Shown: positions 9,085-18,234, counted from the stretch's first letter. The stretch is 37,052 nt of DNA from Candidatus Electronema nielsenii (GCA_026122915.1 JAGIXO010000005.1:1-37052); one strand, 5' to 3'. A program made the numbers and translations. The notes: generated by a model from the letters alone, not told the origin.

Positions 9085-10145
9085 TCAAGGTAGGCAGGAT
9101 GGCAGGCCAGTACGCTAAGCCGCGCTCCAGCCCCACCGAAATGGTAAACGGCGTGGAGCTGGCCAGCTACCGGGGTGATATGTGCAACTCGCAGGCCGCT
9201 GATCCTGAAGCCCGCAAAGCTGACCCGCAACGGATGCTCAAGGGCTACTATCTTTCTGCCGCCACCCTCAATCTACTGCGAGCTTTCGCCCAAGGCGGCT
9301 TTAGCTCGCTGCACAATGTGCATAAGTGGAATCAAGAATTTGTTAAAAATTCGCCGGTCGGCGGCTCCTACGAGCAAAGCGTGGCCCGGCAGATCGAGCG
9401 GACGCTGACCTTCATGGAGAACATCGGCATCCACACCGACATGCCGCAGATCAAGGAGGTGGAGTTCTTCACCTCACATGAGGCCTTGTTCTTAGATTAC
9501 GAGGAATCGCTGGCCCGCGAGGATTCAGAGGACGAAGTGCGGGGCCGCTGGTACGATTGCTCCGGCCACATGCTCTGGATCGGCGACCGCACCCGGCAGT
9601 TGGGCGGTGCGCATATTGAATTTCTGCGCGGGGTGCGCAATCCGCTGGGGATGAAGGTGGGGCCGTCGCATGAAATCAGCAACATCCTTGATGTGATCCA
9701 GCAGCTCAACCCGGACAACGAAGAAGGCAGAATGACCCTGATCACCCGCTTTGGCGCGGGCAAAGTGGAGCAGTATCTGCCGCCGCTGATTCGGGCCGTC
9801 AAAGGCGAGGGACTGAATGTGCTCTGGTGCTGCGACCCGATGCACGGTAATATTCGCAAATCCTTGAGCGGTTGCAAAACTCGCAGCTTTGAGGATATTC
9901 TGTCAGAATTACAACAATTTTTTGCCGTTTGCCAAATAGAAGGCGCAGTACCGGGTGGGGTGCATTTTGAGCTGACCGGCAAAGATGAGCAAACCGGCGA
10001 TGTGACCGAATGCACCGGCGGCGCAGCGGGATTGAGCGATGAGCAGCTGGGCCGCAACTACTGCACTGCCTGCGATCCTCGTCTAAATGCCGAGCAGTCC
10101 TTAGAAATGGCCTTTAGAATTGCTGAGATGATCAAAGAAAGCTGA
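9081..10145 (+). CDS. Class II DAHP synthase, main part (split)
   Basis: This frame holds the remaining 354 residues of the class II DAHP synthase. It begins with the family motif P-V-I-K-V-G-R-M-A-G-Q, continues with A-K-P-R-S and A-S-Y-R-G-D, and later has K-V-G-P-S-H-E and C-D-P-M-H-G-N, which carry substrate and metal ligands. The two pieces sum to about 454 residues, the usual full length, so nothing except the reading frame appears lost. The start codon would be GTG, but it is more likely an internal codon of one gene from 8782 to 10145. Confirmation of the base at 9076-9080 decides between an intact gene and a pseudogene. Confidence 0.88.
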   Translation: MIKVGRMAGQYAKPRSSPTEMVNGVELASYRGDMCNSQAADPEARKADPQRMLKGYYLSAATLNLLRAFAQGGFSSLHNVHKWNQEFVKNSPVGGSYEQSVARQIERTLTFMENIGIHTDMPQIKEVEFFTSHEALFLDYEESLAREDSEDEVRGRWYDCSGHMLWIGDRTRQLGGAHIEFLRGVRNPLGMKVGPSHEISNILDVIQQLNPDNEEGRMTLITRFGAGKVEQYLPPLIRAVKGEGLNVLWCCDPMHGNIRKSLSGCKTRSFEDILSELQQFFAVCQIEGAVPGGVHFELTGKDEQTGDVTECTGGAAGLSDEQLGRNYCTACDPRLNAEQSLEMAFRIAEMIKES

Positions 10146-10155
10146 TGATGAAGCA

Positions 10156-10183
10156 CAAGTGGCGATTCGTGAATCGCCACTTG
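10156..10183. terminator. Perfect hairpin between convergent genes
   Basis: A 13-base perfect inverted repeat separated by only two bases lies 11 bases after the DAHP synthase stop and before the convergent ftsK stop at 10243. It could stop transcription from either side. There is no run of T directly after it on either strand, so termination may be weak. Confidence 0.55.
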
Positions 10184-10242
10184 ATACGAGGAAAATGCAA
10201 GATCAGCTTAAACTATGCAGCCTTGATAAGGTTTTTGCTCTC

Positions 10243-12405
10243 TTAATCCAACGGTACCAACACTTCCCTTGACCTTGAACCATCAGACGGCCCGATGATG
10301 CCATCCCGCTCCATCATATCGATCATCCGAGCGGCGCGGTTGTAGCCCACCCGTAGCTTACGCTGGAGCATCGAAATCGAAATCTGACGGGTTTCTTTGA
10401 CCACCGCTACTGCCTGATCGTAGAATTCATCGTATTCATCCTCGCCGTTTTCGCCGCCTGCAGCTTCCTCCTCAGTAATTTTGAGAACCGATTCGTCGTA
10501 GTCAGCCCCGCCCTGTGCTTTCAGGAAATTGATAATCCGCTCAGTTTCTTCCTCGGAGATGTACGCCCCGTGGATGCGCTGGAGCTTGGCGGCACCCGGC
10601 GGCATAAAGAGCATGTCGCCCGCGCCGAGGAGATGTTCGGCTCCAGAACTGTCGAGGATAGTGCGTGAATCGACCTTTGAGGAAACTTTGAAGGAAATCC
10701 GAGTGGGAAAGTTGGCCTTGATCAAGCCGGTGAGAACATCGACTGAAGGTCGCTGCGTAGCCAAGATGATGTGCATTCCGGCGGCCCGTGCCATCTGCGC
10801 CAAGCGGGCAATTGAAGTTTCTACGTCCTTGGAAGCCACCATCATCAAGTCGGCTAACTCATCGACAATGATGACGATGTAAGGCAGCTTTTCCTCGGAA
10901 GTTTCGTTATAGGAGGTGATGGATTTGACCCGCGCTGCCTCCAGCAGCTTGTAGCGTCGCTCCATTTCTCGCACCGCCCAAAGCAGGGCGCGACTGGCCA
11001 TCTTTGGCTCAACCACCACCGGATGGAGCAAATGAGGAATGCCCTCATAGGTCGAAAGCTCGATCCGCTTGGGATCGACAAGGAGCAGGCGCACTAAGTC
11101 CGGCGTAGCTTTGTAGAGGATGGAGCAGATGAAAGCATTAATCGCCACCGACTTGCCCGCGCCCGTGGCTCCGGCGATAAGCAGATGCGGCATCTTGGCT
11201 AAGTTGGCCACGGCGGGCTGACCAACGACATCAACACCGAGGGCAATAGTCAGGAAGGAAGCTGAGTTCTGGTACGCGCTACCGAGCAAAATGTCGCGGA
11301 GAAAAACCGTTTTGCGCTGAGGATTGGGTATCTCAATGCCAATGGCCGCTTTGCCGGGAATTGAACCGACCACCCGCACCCGATCTACCTTCAGCACCAT
11401 CGCTATATCATCAGCCAAGTTGACGATCTTGTTGATCTTGATACCCGCTGCTGGGGCAAATTCGTAGGTTGTTACCACCGGCCCTGGCGAAACTCCAACT
11501 ATTTCTCCTTCAACCGCAAAGTCGAGCAGCTTGGCCAGCAAGATTTTGCTGACTTCATCATAATGCTGCCGGTCGATTTCAATGTCTTCTTGGTTATTCT
11601 CCTCCAGCAAAGAAATCGGCGGTAACTGGAAGTCCCGTTTGATGATTGGCTTCTTTTTAGGCAGATTATCGGATGTTGCGGTTGATTCCGACTCGCGGAT
11701 AAAAGGCAGCTTTTGGACAATAACCGACAGGCTCGGCAAAATCTTCATCGCTTCTTCAGCCTGCGGCGGCGGCAGTAGAGCTTTGCGCTGCTCCCGCTCT
11801 GCCTGCCAATCAGCCAGTTTTTCCTGTGCAACCAAGGCTCCTTCCGCTGTTGTTTTCACTGCCGCCGTTGTCTGTTCCCACGTCCAAGCGGCAAATGCGA
11901 GGGGTGAAAAACGGATGGCTGCCATGAGCGAAAAGAGCAAAAGCAACAAGAGAAGCAGCACCGAACCAACCGTACCCAGCACACCTTCCAGTAGTCCCCA
12001 GATCAGGTGGCCGAGAAAGCCACCCGGCAGGATGGAATTTATTGAAAAAACAAGCTGCTCTGCCCAAGCCAGTAACCCCGATGCAGCCAGTAAAACACCG
12101 GTCAGCCCGGCAACGATGAAAGGTAGGCGATCAAAAACGGCGCGGGCGGTGAGGACAGCAATGGCAAGATAGAAGAGCAGCAGCGGTGGGAAAAACGAAA
12201 TCAGTCCAAAAAAGGAGAGCAGATAACGGGCCGTGTAATGACCGAAGTGACCACACCAGTTTTCCGCCGGAAGCTGGGGTAAGGGCTGCTGGCCGAGCAG
12301 AGGCAGGCTGTAGCTGATCAGACTGAGCAGCAGAACTGCGCCGAGAAAGAGGCAGGTGACTGCCGCCGCCTCTTGATGCAGAGCTGCTTGGTTGCGCGGA
12401 GGCAT
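10243..12405 (-). CDS. ftsK: DNA translocase FtsK/SpoIIIE
   Basis: The 720-residue protein has the standard FtsK order: four transmembrane helices in about residues 15-170, a charged linker, and an alpha/beta motor domain with Walker A A-G-A-T-G-A-G-K-S and Walker B I-V-I-I-V-D-E-L-A-D-L. It ends in a winged-helix gamma domain (about 650-715) with R-K-L-R-V-G-Y-N-R-A-A-R. FtsK is a septum-anchored hexameric pump that clears chromosomes and activates XerCD at dif. The linker is short, so the length is near SpoIIIE rather than E. coli FtsK. The start is the ATG at 12405, without an obvious ribosome-binding site. It is the downstream gene of the LtrA-ftsK stretch. Confidence 0.95.
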   Translation of the reverse strand: MPPRNQAALHQEAAAVTCLFLGAVLLLSLISYSLPLLGQQPLPQLPAENWCGHFGHYTARYLLSFFGLISFFPPLLLFYLAIAVLTARAVFDRLPFIVAGLTGVLLAASGLLAWAEQLVFSINSILPGGFLGHLIWGLLEGVLGTVGSVLLLLLLLLFSLMAAIRFSPLAFAAWTWEQTTAAVKTTAEGALVAQEKLADWQAEREQRKALLPPPQAEEAMKILPSLSVIVQKLPFIRESESTATSDNLPKKKPIIKRDFQLPPISLLEENNQEDIEIDRQHYDEVSKILLAKLLDFAVEGEIVGVSPGPVVTTYEFAPAAGIKINKIVNLADDIAMVLKVDRVRVVGSIPGKAAIGIEIPNPQRKTVFLRDILLGSAYQNSASFLTIALGVDVVGQPAVANLAKMPHLLIAGATGAGKSVAINAFICSILYKATPDLVRLLLVDPKRIELSTYEGIPHLLHPVVVEPKMASRALLWAVREMERRYKLLEAARVKSITSYNETSEEKLPYIVIIVDELADLMMVASKDVETSIARLAQMARAAGMHIILATQRPSVDVLTGLIKANFPTRISFKVSSKVDSRTILDSSGAEHLLGAGDMLFMPPGAAKLQRIHGAYISEEETERIINFLKAQGGADYDESVLKITEEEAAGGENGEDEYDEFYDQAVAVVKETRQISISMLQRKLRVGYNRAARMIDMMERDGIIGPSDGSRSREVLVPLD

Positions 12406-12440
12406 TTTGTGTCAGTTTGCAATGAAATAAAAAGAAAATC

Positions 12441-12466
12441 AGCATATTGCACAATCGCAACATGCT
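12441..12466 (-). terminator. Probable terminator after the LtrA gene
   Basis: On the minus strand a 10-base stem with one mismatch and a six-base loop is followed by a T-rich stretch (TTTTCTTTTT). It lies between the LtrA-family stop at 12514 and the ftsK start, so it would separate the two transcription units. Confidence 0.45.
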
Positions 12467-12513
12467 AATGAATGTTCAATTATAATCCGCAACTAACTGA
12501 TGCCGCAAGAGCT

Positions 12514-13707
12514 TTATGATCCTTGAACTCTTTCATTAAGTTCCTGTCCGAACCACACCCACAGCCCGTAAATCATTTGACAGGCAACAAGAGCGAACAG
12601 CACAAGAAGAAATGCAAGCGGACTGCTGGCTATACTCTCTGTCCATCCAAGAGCCGTTGCTAGTAAACCGGCAAGCAATTTCAGAGTAGGACTCAGAACC
12701 GGATGCGTTGGCTCATCTTTGCCTCTGCGTAAGGTCAGTTCTAACAAAGCCATTGCGATCAAGGCGCAGCCAATCGCAACAGCGACAAGCTGCCGCACCT
12801 CTACAGCAAGCAGGTCATTTCGGCCAATTGCAGATGAAATTCCAGCCCCGGCAGCAGCTATAGCCATGACCAAGGGCAAATGCAGATAGCCCCAAGCAAA
12901 CCCCCATCCTGTTCCGGGCTTTGGTGGGCGGCGACCGATAAAATCAAAATAAATCCACCAGAAGCCAAAACCAAGCGCCACACCCAAGGATGCCTCCAGA
13001 AAAAGCGGCAGTGTCAGTTGCCGCACCTCGGCCAAGCCATTGACAACGCCGACAACCATCTCACCAAGGACGATAAGAACAAGCAGACCAAATCGCTCCG
13101 GTCGTTTCGATGAACTTAAACGAGGCAATTTCATCTGATGCGCTGCTGTTGTCAATGGTGTGAGCAAATCGGAACACAATGCAGCAGCAAAAAGCCAGAA
13201 GCCAAGATATGTTCCGATAAAAGCTGCGGGCAATGACAGAGCGGCTGAAATAATAAATCCAATGATGAATCTGCTTCCTGTTGGTCGAAATAAAGGAATG
13301 TGGAAAACTGCCCGCATCCATAACAAGGTCAGAATAAGACGAGCGGTTGTGTAAGATAAAACAATACCTTGAAATCCTTCCTGAACACCATGATGAGCAA
13401 AAACAGACAATCCTATCACCGGCAGCATCAGCAGGAAGGTGAACAGACGAATTTCAAGTCCGTTGGATTCAAACCGCTCATTATAATTTGTGAATCCTAT
13501 CCATATCCACCAAGCTGGTATGAACAACATGGAAAATTCTGCTGCGCCTTGCCATGATAAATGCTCATGCAGACCATGCGATATCTGCGCAATGGATGCG
13601 ACAAAAAACAGATCGAAGAAAAGTTCGAGCCACGTCACTTTTCGATGCTCTCCCTGTTCTTCTTTATAATTGAGTGCCGGCAATTCCCAAAGAATACGTT
13701 TAGCCAT
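12514..13707 (-). CDS. LtrA-family membrane protein (low temperature requirement A)
   Basis: The product of about 397 residues has the LtrA hallmark near its N-terminus, W-L-E-L-F-F-D-L-F-F-V-A-S-I-A-Q, and about ten hydrophobic helices along its length. The family was named for a Listeria mutant with poor growth in the cold; its biochemical role is not known. I chose the ATG at 13707; a TTG at 13722 is in frame and would add five residues. It has its own intergenic space and sits downstream of the terminator of the large cluster, so it is probably expressed separately. Confidence 0.88.
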   Translation of the reverse strand: MAKRILWELPALNYKEEQGEHRKVTWLELFFDLFFVASIAQISHGLHEHLSWQGAAEFSMLFIPAWWIWIGFTNYNERFESNGLEIRLFTFLLMLPVIGLSVFAHHGVQEGFQGIVLSYTTARLILTLLWMRAVFHIPLFRPTGSRFIIGFIISAALSLPAAFIGTYLGFWLFAAALCSDLLTPLTTAAHQMKLPRLSSSKRPERFGLLVLIVLGEMVVGVVNGLAEVRQLTLPLFLEASLGVALGFGFWWIYFDFIGRRPPKPGTGWGFAWGYLHLPLVMAIAAAGAGISSAIGRNDLLAVEVRQLVAVAIGCALIAMALLELTLRRGKDEPTHPVLSPTLKLLAGLLATALGWTESIASSPLAFLLVLFALVACQMIYGLWVWFGQELNERVQGS

Positions 13708-13743
13708 AAACTGCTCATTCAACAGTTGAATAAAACATAAAAA

Positions 13744-13774
13744 AACGGTTGGACACTGGAAGCGTCCAACCGTT
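13744..13774 (-). terminator. Rho-independent terminator of the 14-gene cluster
   Basis: An 11-base perfect inverted repeat (13744-13754 and 13764-13774) with a nine-base loop lies 40 bases after the DJ-1-like stop codon. On the minus strand it is followed directly by a run of seven T. This is a classic intrinsic terminator and marks the end of the cluster that begins near 27790. Confidence 0.85.
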
Positions 13775-13814
13775 CACGCAAGTTTTGATATCGCACATCA
13801 AAGTTGCCGAGCCA

Positions 13815-14636
13815 TCACCATCCGTAGCGTTTCAATCCTTTTTCCAGCACCTCAATCATCAGCTCGCCGACCAGCCTAGAATCTTGCGTGGAACGTCCGG
13901 TCAGAAACGGATAATCGAGAATTGTGGAAATAGTATGGCCCACGCCGCCGTGATATTTTCCATCTGGCCCGGTGGCATCGCGCAGAATGTATTCCAGCGG
14001 ATAGAACGGCGGCCCGAAATTCAGGGGACTCGTCAGGAAGCCCGTGCCGTCCTTGTAGTCATATTCACGCGCATGACCGGTGACATGCTTGCCCCAGATG
14101 ATGCTCTTGCGGTCAGTCCAGTCGCGGGCAAACGCCAAGCAGGTGACGCTGTAGCATTCCGCCACAATCAGCTTGCCTTGCGCAAGGAAACCGAGAATCA
14201 CGTCATGCAGCCGCTCGTTGTTGACCATGTCCACCATCGGGCCGCTGCCGCCAGGCAGCAGGAGCGCGTCGTATTGCTCCAGCTCCTTCCAGCATTGGTT
14301 GCGCTTGTTGTGATACGCTTCCAGCTCAAGCCCGAAGTTTGGAGAATTGAAATACGGCATCTGCGGAAACCATGCCGAGAGATTGACCGGATTGTCCAAT
14401 CTCGTGGATTCATCCACCTCTCTGGTACGTTTCGCATAATGCTCATCCGTGACCACTTTGTGCAGCGGCGGATCAAAATAGCCGACCTCCATGCTGGGCG
14501 GCAAAGCATGGGCGCGTTTGCCGGTCGGAGTCATGAACACTGTTTCGTAGCCCTTGGCATCCAGCACATCCAGCGGGCCGACCAGCTCTTCGCCCCAATA
14601 GCCCCATTCTGACAAACAGCAGAGAATCTTTTTCAT
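13815..14636 (-). CDS. DJ-1/PfpI family protein (large form)
   Basis: The 273-residue product is a type 1 glutamine-amidotransferase-like protein of the DJ-1/PfpI superfamily. The nucleophile elbow is probably V-A-E-C-Y-S-V near residue 170, preceded by L-L-L-P-G-G-S-G-P. Members include glyoxalase III (Hsp31), isonitrile hydratase and proteases; none is proven here. The longer upstream frame overlaps the VOC gene and is not family-like, so the ATG at 14636 with a GGAGG upstream is the start. It is the last gene of the operon before the terminator at 13744. Confidence 0.82.
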   Translation of the reverse strand: MKKILCCLSEWGYWGEELVGPLDVLDAKGYETVFMTPTGKRAHALPPSMEVGYFDPPLHKVVTDEHYAKRTREVDESTRLDNPVNLSAWFPQMPYFNSPNFGLELEAYHNKRNQCWKELEQYDALLLPGGSGPMVDMVNNERLHDVILGFLAQGKLIVAECYSVTCLAFARDWTDRKSIIWGKHVTGHAREYDYKDGTGFLTSPLNFGPPFYPLEYILRDATGPDGKYHGGVGHTISTILDYPFLTGRSTQDSRLVGELMIEVLEKGLKRYGW

Positions 14637-14664
14637 CCTGATGCACCCTCCAATTTTTATTAAT

Positions 14665-15093
14665 TCATTCCAGCGGCACTGGATTTTTTTCGTCAATGTA
14701 CCCTTGGGCCAGTTCAATAATGTTGCCTTCCGGGTCGGCGATCCAGACTCCGCGCCAGCCTTTCAGCCAAGCATCAAAGTTGAACGGCCCCAAGGTAACG
14801 CAGGCATCACCGCCCATTTCAGCCAGCTTATCATCCACGCTGTCCACGGCAAAGGCTATGTGCCGCCAGCCTGGATACCACTGCCCGTCCTCCTTCATCG
14901 ACGGCACAGGTGATTCCTCCTTGGCCTGAAACAGTTCCAGATAAAAATCGCCTGATTTCAGAAAAATGATCTGCGTGTCGCCAACCGGCACGACCCGCGC
15001 CCGCCTGAAGCCGAAATGCCTACAGTAAAACCGCTCAATGACGGCCATGTCCTTGCAGGCGATGCCGACATGATTGAATCTCGCTTTCGTCAC
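14665..15093 (-). CDS. VOC family (glyoxalase/dioxygenase-fold) protein
   Basis: This 142-residue protein has the two beta-alpha-beta-beta-beta modules of the vicinal-oxygen-chelate fold. The four probable metal ligands are visible: His in N-H-V-G-I-A, Glu in Y-L-E-L-F, His in R-H-I-A-F-A-V and Glu in I-I-E-L-A. It could be a lactoylglutathione lyase-like isomerase, an epimerase or a dioxygenase. Translation begins at a GTG (15093) with a strong AAGGAGG five bases upstream. It lies between two DJ-1/PfpI genes, which suggests handling of reactive carbonyl compounds. Confidence 0.85.
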   Translation of the reverse strand: MTKARFNHVGIACKDMAVIERFYCRHFGFRRARVVPVGDTQIIFLKSGDFYLELFQAKEESPVPSMKEDGQWYPGWRHIAFAVDSVDDKLAEMGGDACVTLGPFNFDAWLKGWRGVWIADPEGNIIELAQGYIDEKNPVPLE

Positions 15094-15103
15094 AAAAGCC
15101 TCC

Positions 15104-15673
15104 TTATCGCTCGCTCAACATGTCAATGATCCTGCGGGCAAAGAGATGGCAATGCCCACCTGTGCGTCCGGTGACAAGATCGCCGTCCACCACGACATCC
15201 TCATCTGTATAAACCGCGCCGTAGTTTTTCGCGTCGCCAATCAAGTTGTTGTGGCAGGTCAGCCGTCTTCCCTGAACCACTTCAGCAATCGGCGAGGTCA
15301 GCCACAAACCGTGACAGATAATCCCTTTAATGATGCTTTTTTCGGCAAAAGCCCGTTGAAGGAATGCAGCAGCAGGTGATATGCGGTTGACATCTTCGGT
15401 ATATCTGAGACGGTCTGCAACAATCGCGGAAGGGACGATAATAGCTGAGAAAGAACGAAGCGTTTCATCATCCATGTCCTCAAAGCTCTCGCGGCATTCA
15501 AAAGGAACCTGCCATTCATGACCTTTGAATATCAGCGAATTCTGTCCCCAGAGACGGGTTAGAAAATGCAGTTCTGCCCCTTCTTCAGGAAAGCGGTGCT
15601 CGTAATAGAAGATTTCCTTCTCATAGTAATCGCCCTCCATTAGAATGGCGATCTTCTTTCCTTGCAATCTCAT
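15104..15673 (-). CDS. DJ-1/PfpI family protein (small form)
   Basis: The 189-residue product is a compact PfpI-type protein with the nucleophile elbow G-I-I-C-H-G-L-W-L near residue 125, where the cysteine is followed by histidine as in the classical family. A Glu suitable for the catalytic dyad lies early in the protein (M-E-G-D-Y-Y-E). An AAGGA sits about eight bases before the ATG. Relatives act as deglycase/glyoxalase-type enzymes or are annotated as intracellular proteases. It is only distantly similar to the larger DJ-1-like protein two genes downstream, so the pair is not a recent duplication. Confidence 0.85.
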   Translation of the reverse strand: MRLQGKKIAILMEGDYYEKEIFYYEHRFPEEGAELHFLTRLWGQNSLIFKGHEWQVPFECRESFEDMDDETLRSFSAIIVPSAIVADRLRYTEDVNRISPAAAFLQRAFAEKSIIKGIICHGLWLTSPIAEVVQGRRLTCHNNLIGDAKNYGAVYTDEDVVVDGDLVTGRTGGHCHLFARRIIDMLSER

Positions 15674-15687
15674 TCGGATATCCTTTT

Positions 15688-16122
15688 TTACAGCCGGGCA
15701 AAACCTGGCGCATATTTGAACGGCTCAACTGTGGCGTTATAGGTGACAATCTCCAGTCCGTAGGCGTTCTTGCCCGACGCTCTGACCGTCCACTGCTGCG
15801 TGGCATCTATTGACACCCGCTTGCTCTTGGCTTCCGGGGCCACCCACCAGCTGGCCTGCCATCCGACCACCACATTCACGACCGCCGTTTCGCCTTCAAG
15901 ACGCGCATCGACTGTCTGAACATAATGATTTTCATCGAAAAAAATATTGGTGACCCGGTCGTACCATGCCTTGAAGCTTTTGAAATCCCGAATATCACCG
16001 TCCGGGAACTGCATGTTCAGACCTTCATCGGCCAAAAAGGCATATGCATCAGCCAGTGGAACATGAAAGTCCAAGGCACGATACCAAGCTGCGACAAATA
16101 TCCTGATATTCTCTTCGTTCAT
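15688..16122 (-). CDS. SnoaL/NTF2-like protein (third of cluster)
   Basis: This 144-residue protein has the helix-then-sheet pattern of the NTF2/SnoaL fold: an amphipathic N-terminal helix (A-A-W-Y-R-A-L-D), a D-E-G-L-N-M-Q-F-P core and closing beta strands. The fold is used by polyketide cyclases, ketosteroid isomerases and accessory subunits. The much longer open frame upstream runs into the alcohol dehydrogenase gene and is not protein-like, so I take the ATG at 16122, which has GAGG about nine bases upstream. It is the only SnoaL protein of the cluster located after the alcohol dehydrogenase. Confidence 0.78.
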   Translation of the reverse strand: MNEENIRIFVAAWYRALDFHVPLADAYAFLADEGLNMQFPDGDIRDFKSFKAWYDRVTNIFFDENHYVQTVDARLEGETAVVNVVVGWQASWWVAPEAKSKRVSIDATQQWTVRASGKNAYGLEIVTYNATVEPFKYAPGFARL

Positions 16123-16156
16123 ACTGTAATCCTCATGTCTCCTCTTTTCAGGAAAG

Positions 16157-17356
16157 CTAACAAGCTGATTTGAGGATATGGAGAACATCTTCTTCCTCAA
16201 GTTTCTTGAAAGTTCCCATTGTGCCAAAACGAAGTGCCCGCTTTGCAGCGATCGGCAGTATATCTGGATCAACCCCGGCTTCACTCCAATTCGTTGGAAT
16301 TCCGAGTGAAGACCAAAACTCAATGGTCTTGTGAATTCCTTCCATGCCGAGTTCAATATCACCCCTCCCGTTACGTGGGATATTCCATACTTCCGAGGCA
16401 TAGCGTGCGAAACGTGCCGGATGATCGCCAATTACGTATTTCATCCAAGCTGGGAAAATAATAGCCATGCCCAAGCCATGATTGAGGTCTGTTAACGCTG
16501 TAATCTCATGCTCAATAAAATGAGAAGTCCATTCTGGGATCACACCGGTAATGTTCTGTGCACTGCATGACCAGAGAGCCGCATACATCAATTCTGCACG
16601 GGCCGCATAATCTTCTGGATACGAAATAACACGAGTACCACAGGTGATAATTGTTTTCAGAGCACCTTCTTTCATTCTATCCAGATATTCCGTGTTTTCG
16701 GACTGGCTGAAGTATTGCTCAAAATAATGCGTCATCATATCAGCTATACCGTATGCGGTCTGGGCTGCCGACAAGGTATAGGTCAAGGTTGGATCACAAA
16801 TCGAAAATCTCGGATAAAATACCGGATTCATATGCAGCAGTTTCTCGTGCGGTGTGCCTTCCTCCCATTTCGTTACGACAGAAGTTAAATCGAACTCAGA
16901 TCCGGTGCCTGCCTTTGTTATCACTACACCTATCGGAAGTGCCTCACGAGGGATATTCTTCTCGGCATCAGGCACACGCCTGAGAAAATCTGAGAAAGCA
17001 TTCCAGATATCAAAATCTGATTTTGCACCAGCAGCAATTGCTTTCGCAGTATCGCTCACGCTTCCGCCGCCAACAGCGAGAATAAAATCAATCTTCTCCT
17101 CATGGCAGAGATCAATGCCTTTGTAAACCATATCCATCCTAGGATTCGGATGCACTCCTCCAAAATCAATCCAAGAAATATCTGCATCTTGAAGCAGATT
17201 GACGATCCTGTCATAGACACCATGCTGCCTGATATGCTTTTCTCCGTATACAAATAGGACTTTTCTGCCATACGGAAGAATTTCTTGAGCAAGATTATTA
17301 ATCTGCCCATTGCCAAACAAAATTTTTGTCGGCGAATGATAAACAAAATTTTCCAT
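16157..17356 (-). CDS. Iron-type (group III) alcohol dehydrogenase
   Basis: The 399-residue protein belongs to the Fe-dependent alcohol dehydrogenases, close in style to the butanol-dehydrogenase/YqhD branch. The NAD(P)-binding G-G-G-S-V-S-D-T-A-K-A is near residue 97. Metal ligands are visible as Asp and His in I-A-D-M-M-T-H-Y-F-E, His in W-T-S-H-F-I-E-H-E and His in D-L-N-H-G-L-G-M. YqhD-type enzymes reduce a wide range of aldehydes. The AGGAGGA sequence is seven bases from the ATG at 17356 and only one base from 17362, so I chose 17356. In this cluster it is the natural partner of the TPP-dependent decarboxylase. Confidence 0.93.
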   Translation of the reverse strand: MENFVYHSPTKILFGNGQINNLAQEILPYGRKVLFVYGEKHIRQHGVYDRIVNLLQDADISWIDFGGVHPNPRMDMVYKGIDLCHEEKIDFILAVGGGSVSDTAKAIAAGAKSDFDIWNAFSDFLRRVPDAEKNIPREALPIGVVITKAGTGSEFDLTSVVTKWEEGTPHEKLLHMNPVFYPRFSICDPTLTYTLSAAQTAYGIADMMTHYFEQYFSQSENTEYLDRMKEGALKTIITCGTRVISYPEDYAARAELMYAALWSCSAQNITGVIPEWTSHFIEHEITALTDLNHGLGMAIIFPAWMKYVIGDHPARFARYASEVWNIPRNGRGDIELGMEGIHKTIEFWSSLGIPTNWSEAGVDPDILPIAAKRALRFGTMGTFKKLEEEDVLHILKSAC

Positions 17357-17370
17357 CTGCATATCCTCCT

Positions 17371-18234
17371 TCAGGATTGAATAATTCCTATCTGACGCAT
17401 TAAGCTGAAATCATTTTCGTTGACATGAACTGTCAGTATTTTCCCCTTTGACATTGTAAAAATGTCAATACCATAATCCTCTATGAATTTTTCTGTAGGA
17501 GCTGCTCCGAGAAATTCTCCTTTGTGCGTTCCTGTTATCTTCCAGCGTACGGCGACCTTGTCGCCGTCAACCGCTTCCCGGTCAATACTGAATTTGATAT
17601 CCGGAAACGCGTTTCTAAGGTATTGAACAAAACCTTTGAACCCTTCAGGCCCGCGAAACGGTTCGGGTTGAGTCGGGATAATGAATTGAAAATGAAGATC
17701 GATAATCTCATCAATCACTTCAAGATGCCCTTGATTCATTACCTCATTGATATAGCGATGAGCGACTGCCAAATTGGCCTTCTCATCTGGAGGGGGCGGG
17801 GCGACCGGAAAAGGAAGCACCCCAAGCTGAACCATAAGCCCAACTGTATCCTCGTTTACCAACGCCTCAACAATCTTGCCATTTTTTATCCGATGCCAAG
17901 TCATTCCATCAATCTCAAACTTCTTGCCTGATGCTTGGATATCCCCTTTGACAGTATGCAGTGCTCCCCCTGTATGTGTGCCACCACCACGCCAGCGTGT
18001 GACAACGGTGTCTCCACTGGAGACCATGTCCTGAACATGAATGTAAAAATCAGAAAAGCAGGAATGCAGCATCATCACTAAATCCTTAAATCCATCTGGA
18101 CCTCTGTATGATTCAGGATGTGTCGGCAATGTAAATATGAAATCAGGAGACAATAATTCGTAAAGCGTGTCCATGTTCGCCATATTCATGATTTCTGTGA
18201 AATAGCGCCTTGCTATAAGTCTGTTTTCTTCCAT
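17371..18234 (-). CDS. Tandem SnoaL-like (ester-cyclase type) protein
   Basis: The 287-residue product consists of two similar SnoaL domains (about residues 1-135 and 150-287) joined by a Pro-rich linker, P-V-A-P-P-P-P. Each repeat has the same landmarks: A-x-R-Y near the start, F-x-x-P-T-x-P-E-x-[YF]-R-G-P-[DE]-G-F-K in the middle, then V-x-x-R-W and G-x-H-x-G. This is the ester-cyclase-like SnoaL branch. SnoaL proper closes a ring in polyketide biosynthesis, but most relatives are uncharacterised. The repeats have diverged well beyond a recent duplication. It follows the small SnoaL gene after a 50-base gap. Confidence 0.86.
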   Translation of the reverse strand: MEENRLIARRYFTEIMNMANMDTLYELLSPDFIFTLPTHPESYRGPDGFKDLVMMLHSCFSDFYIHVQDMVSSGDTVVTRWRGGGTHTGGALHTVKGDIQASGKKFEIDGMTWHRIKNGKIVEALVNEDTVGLMVQLGVLPFPVAPPPPDEKANLAVAHRYINEVMNQGHLEVIDEIIDLHFQFIIPTQPEPFRGPEGFKGFVQYLRNAFPDIKFSIDREAVDGDKVAVRWKITGTHKGEFLGAAPTEKFIEDYGIDIFTMSKGKILTVHVNENDFSLMRQIGIIQS

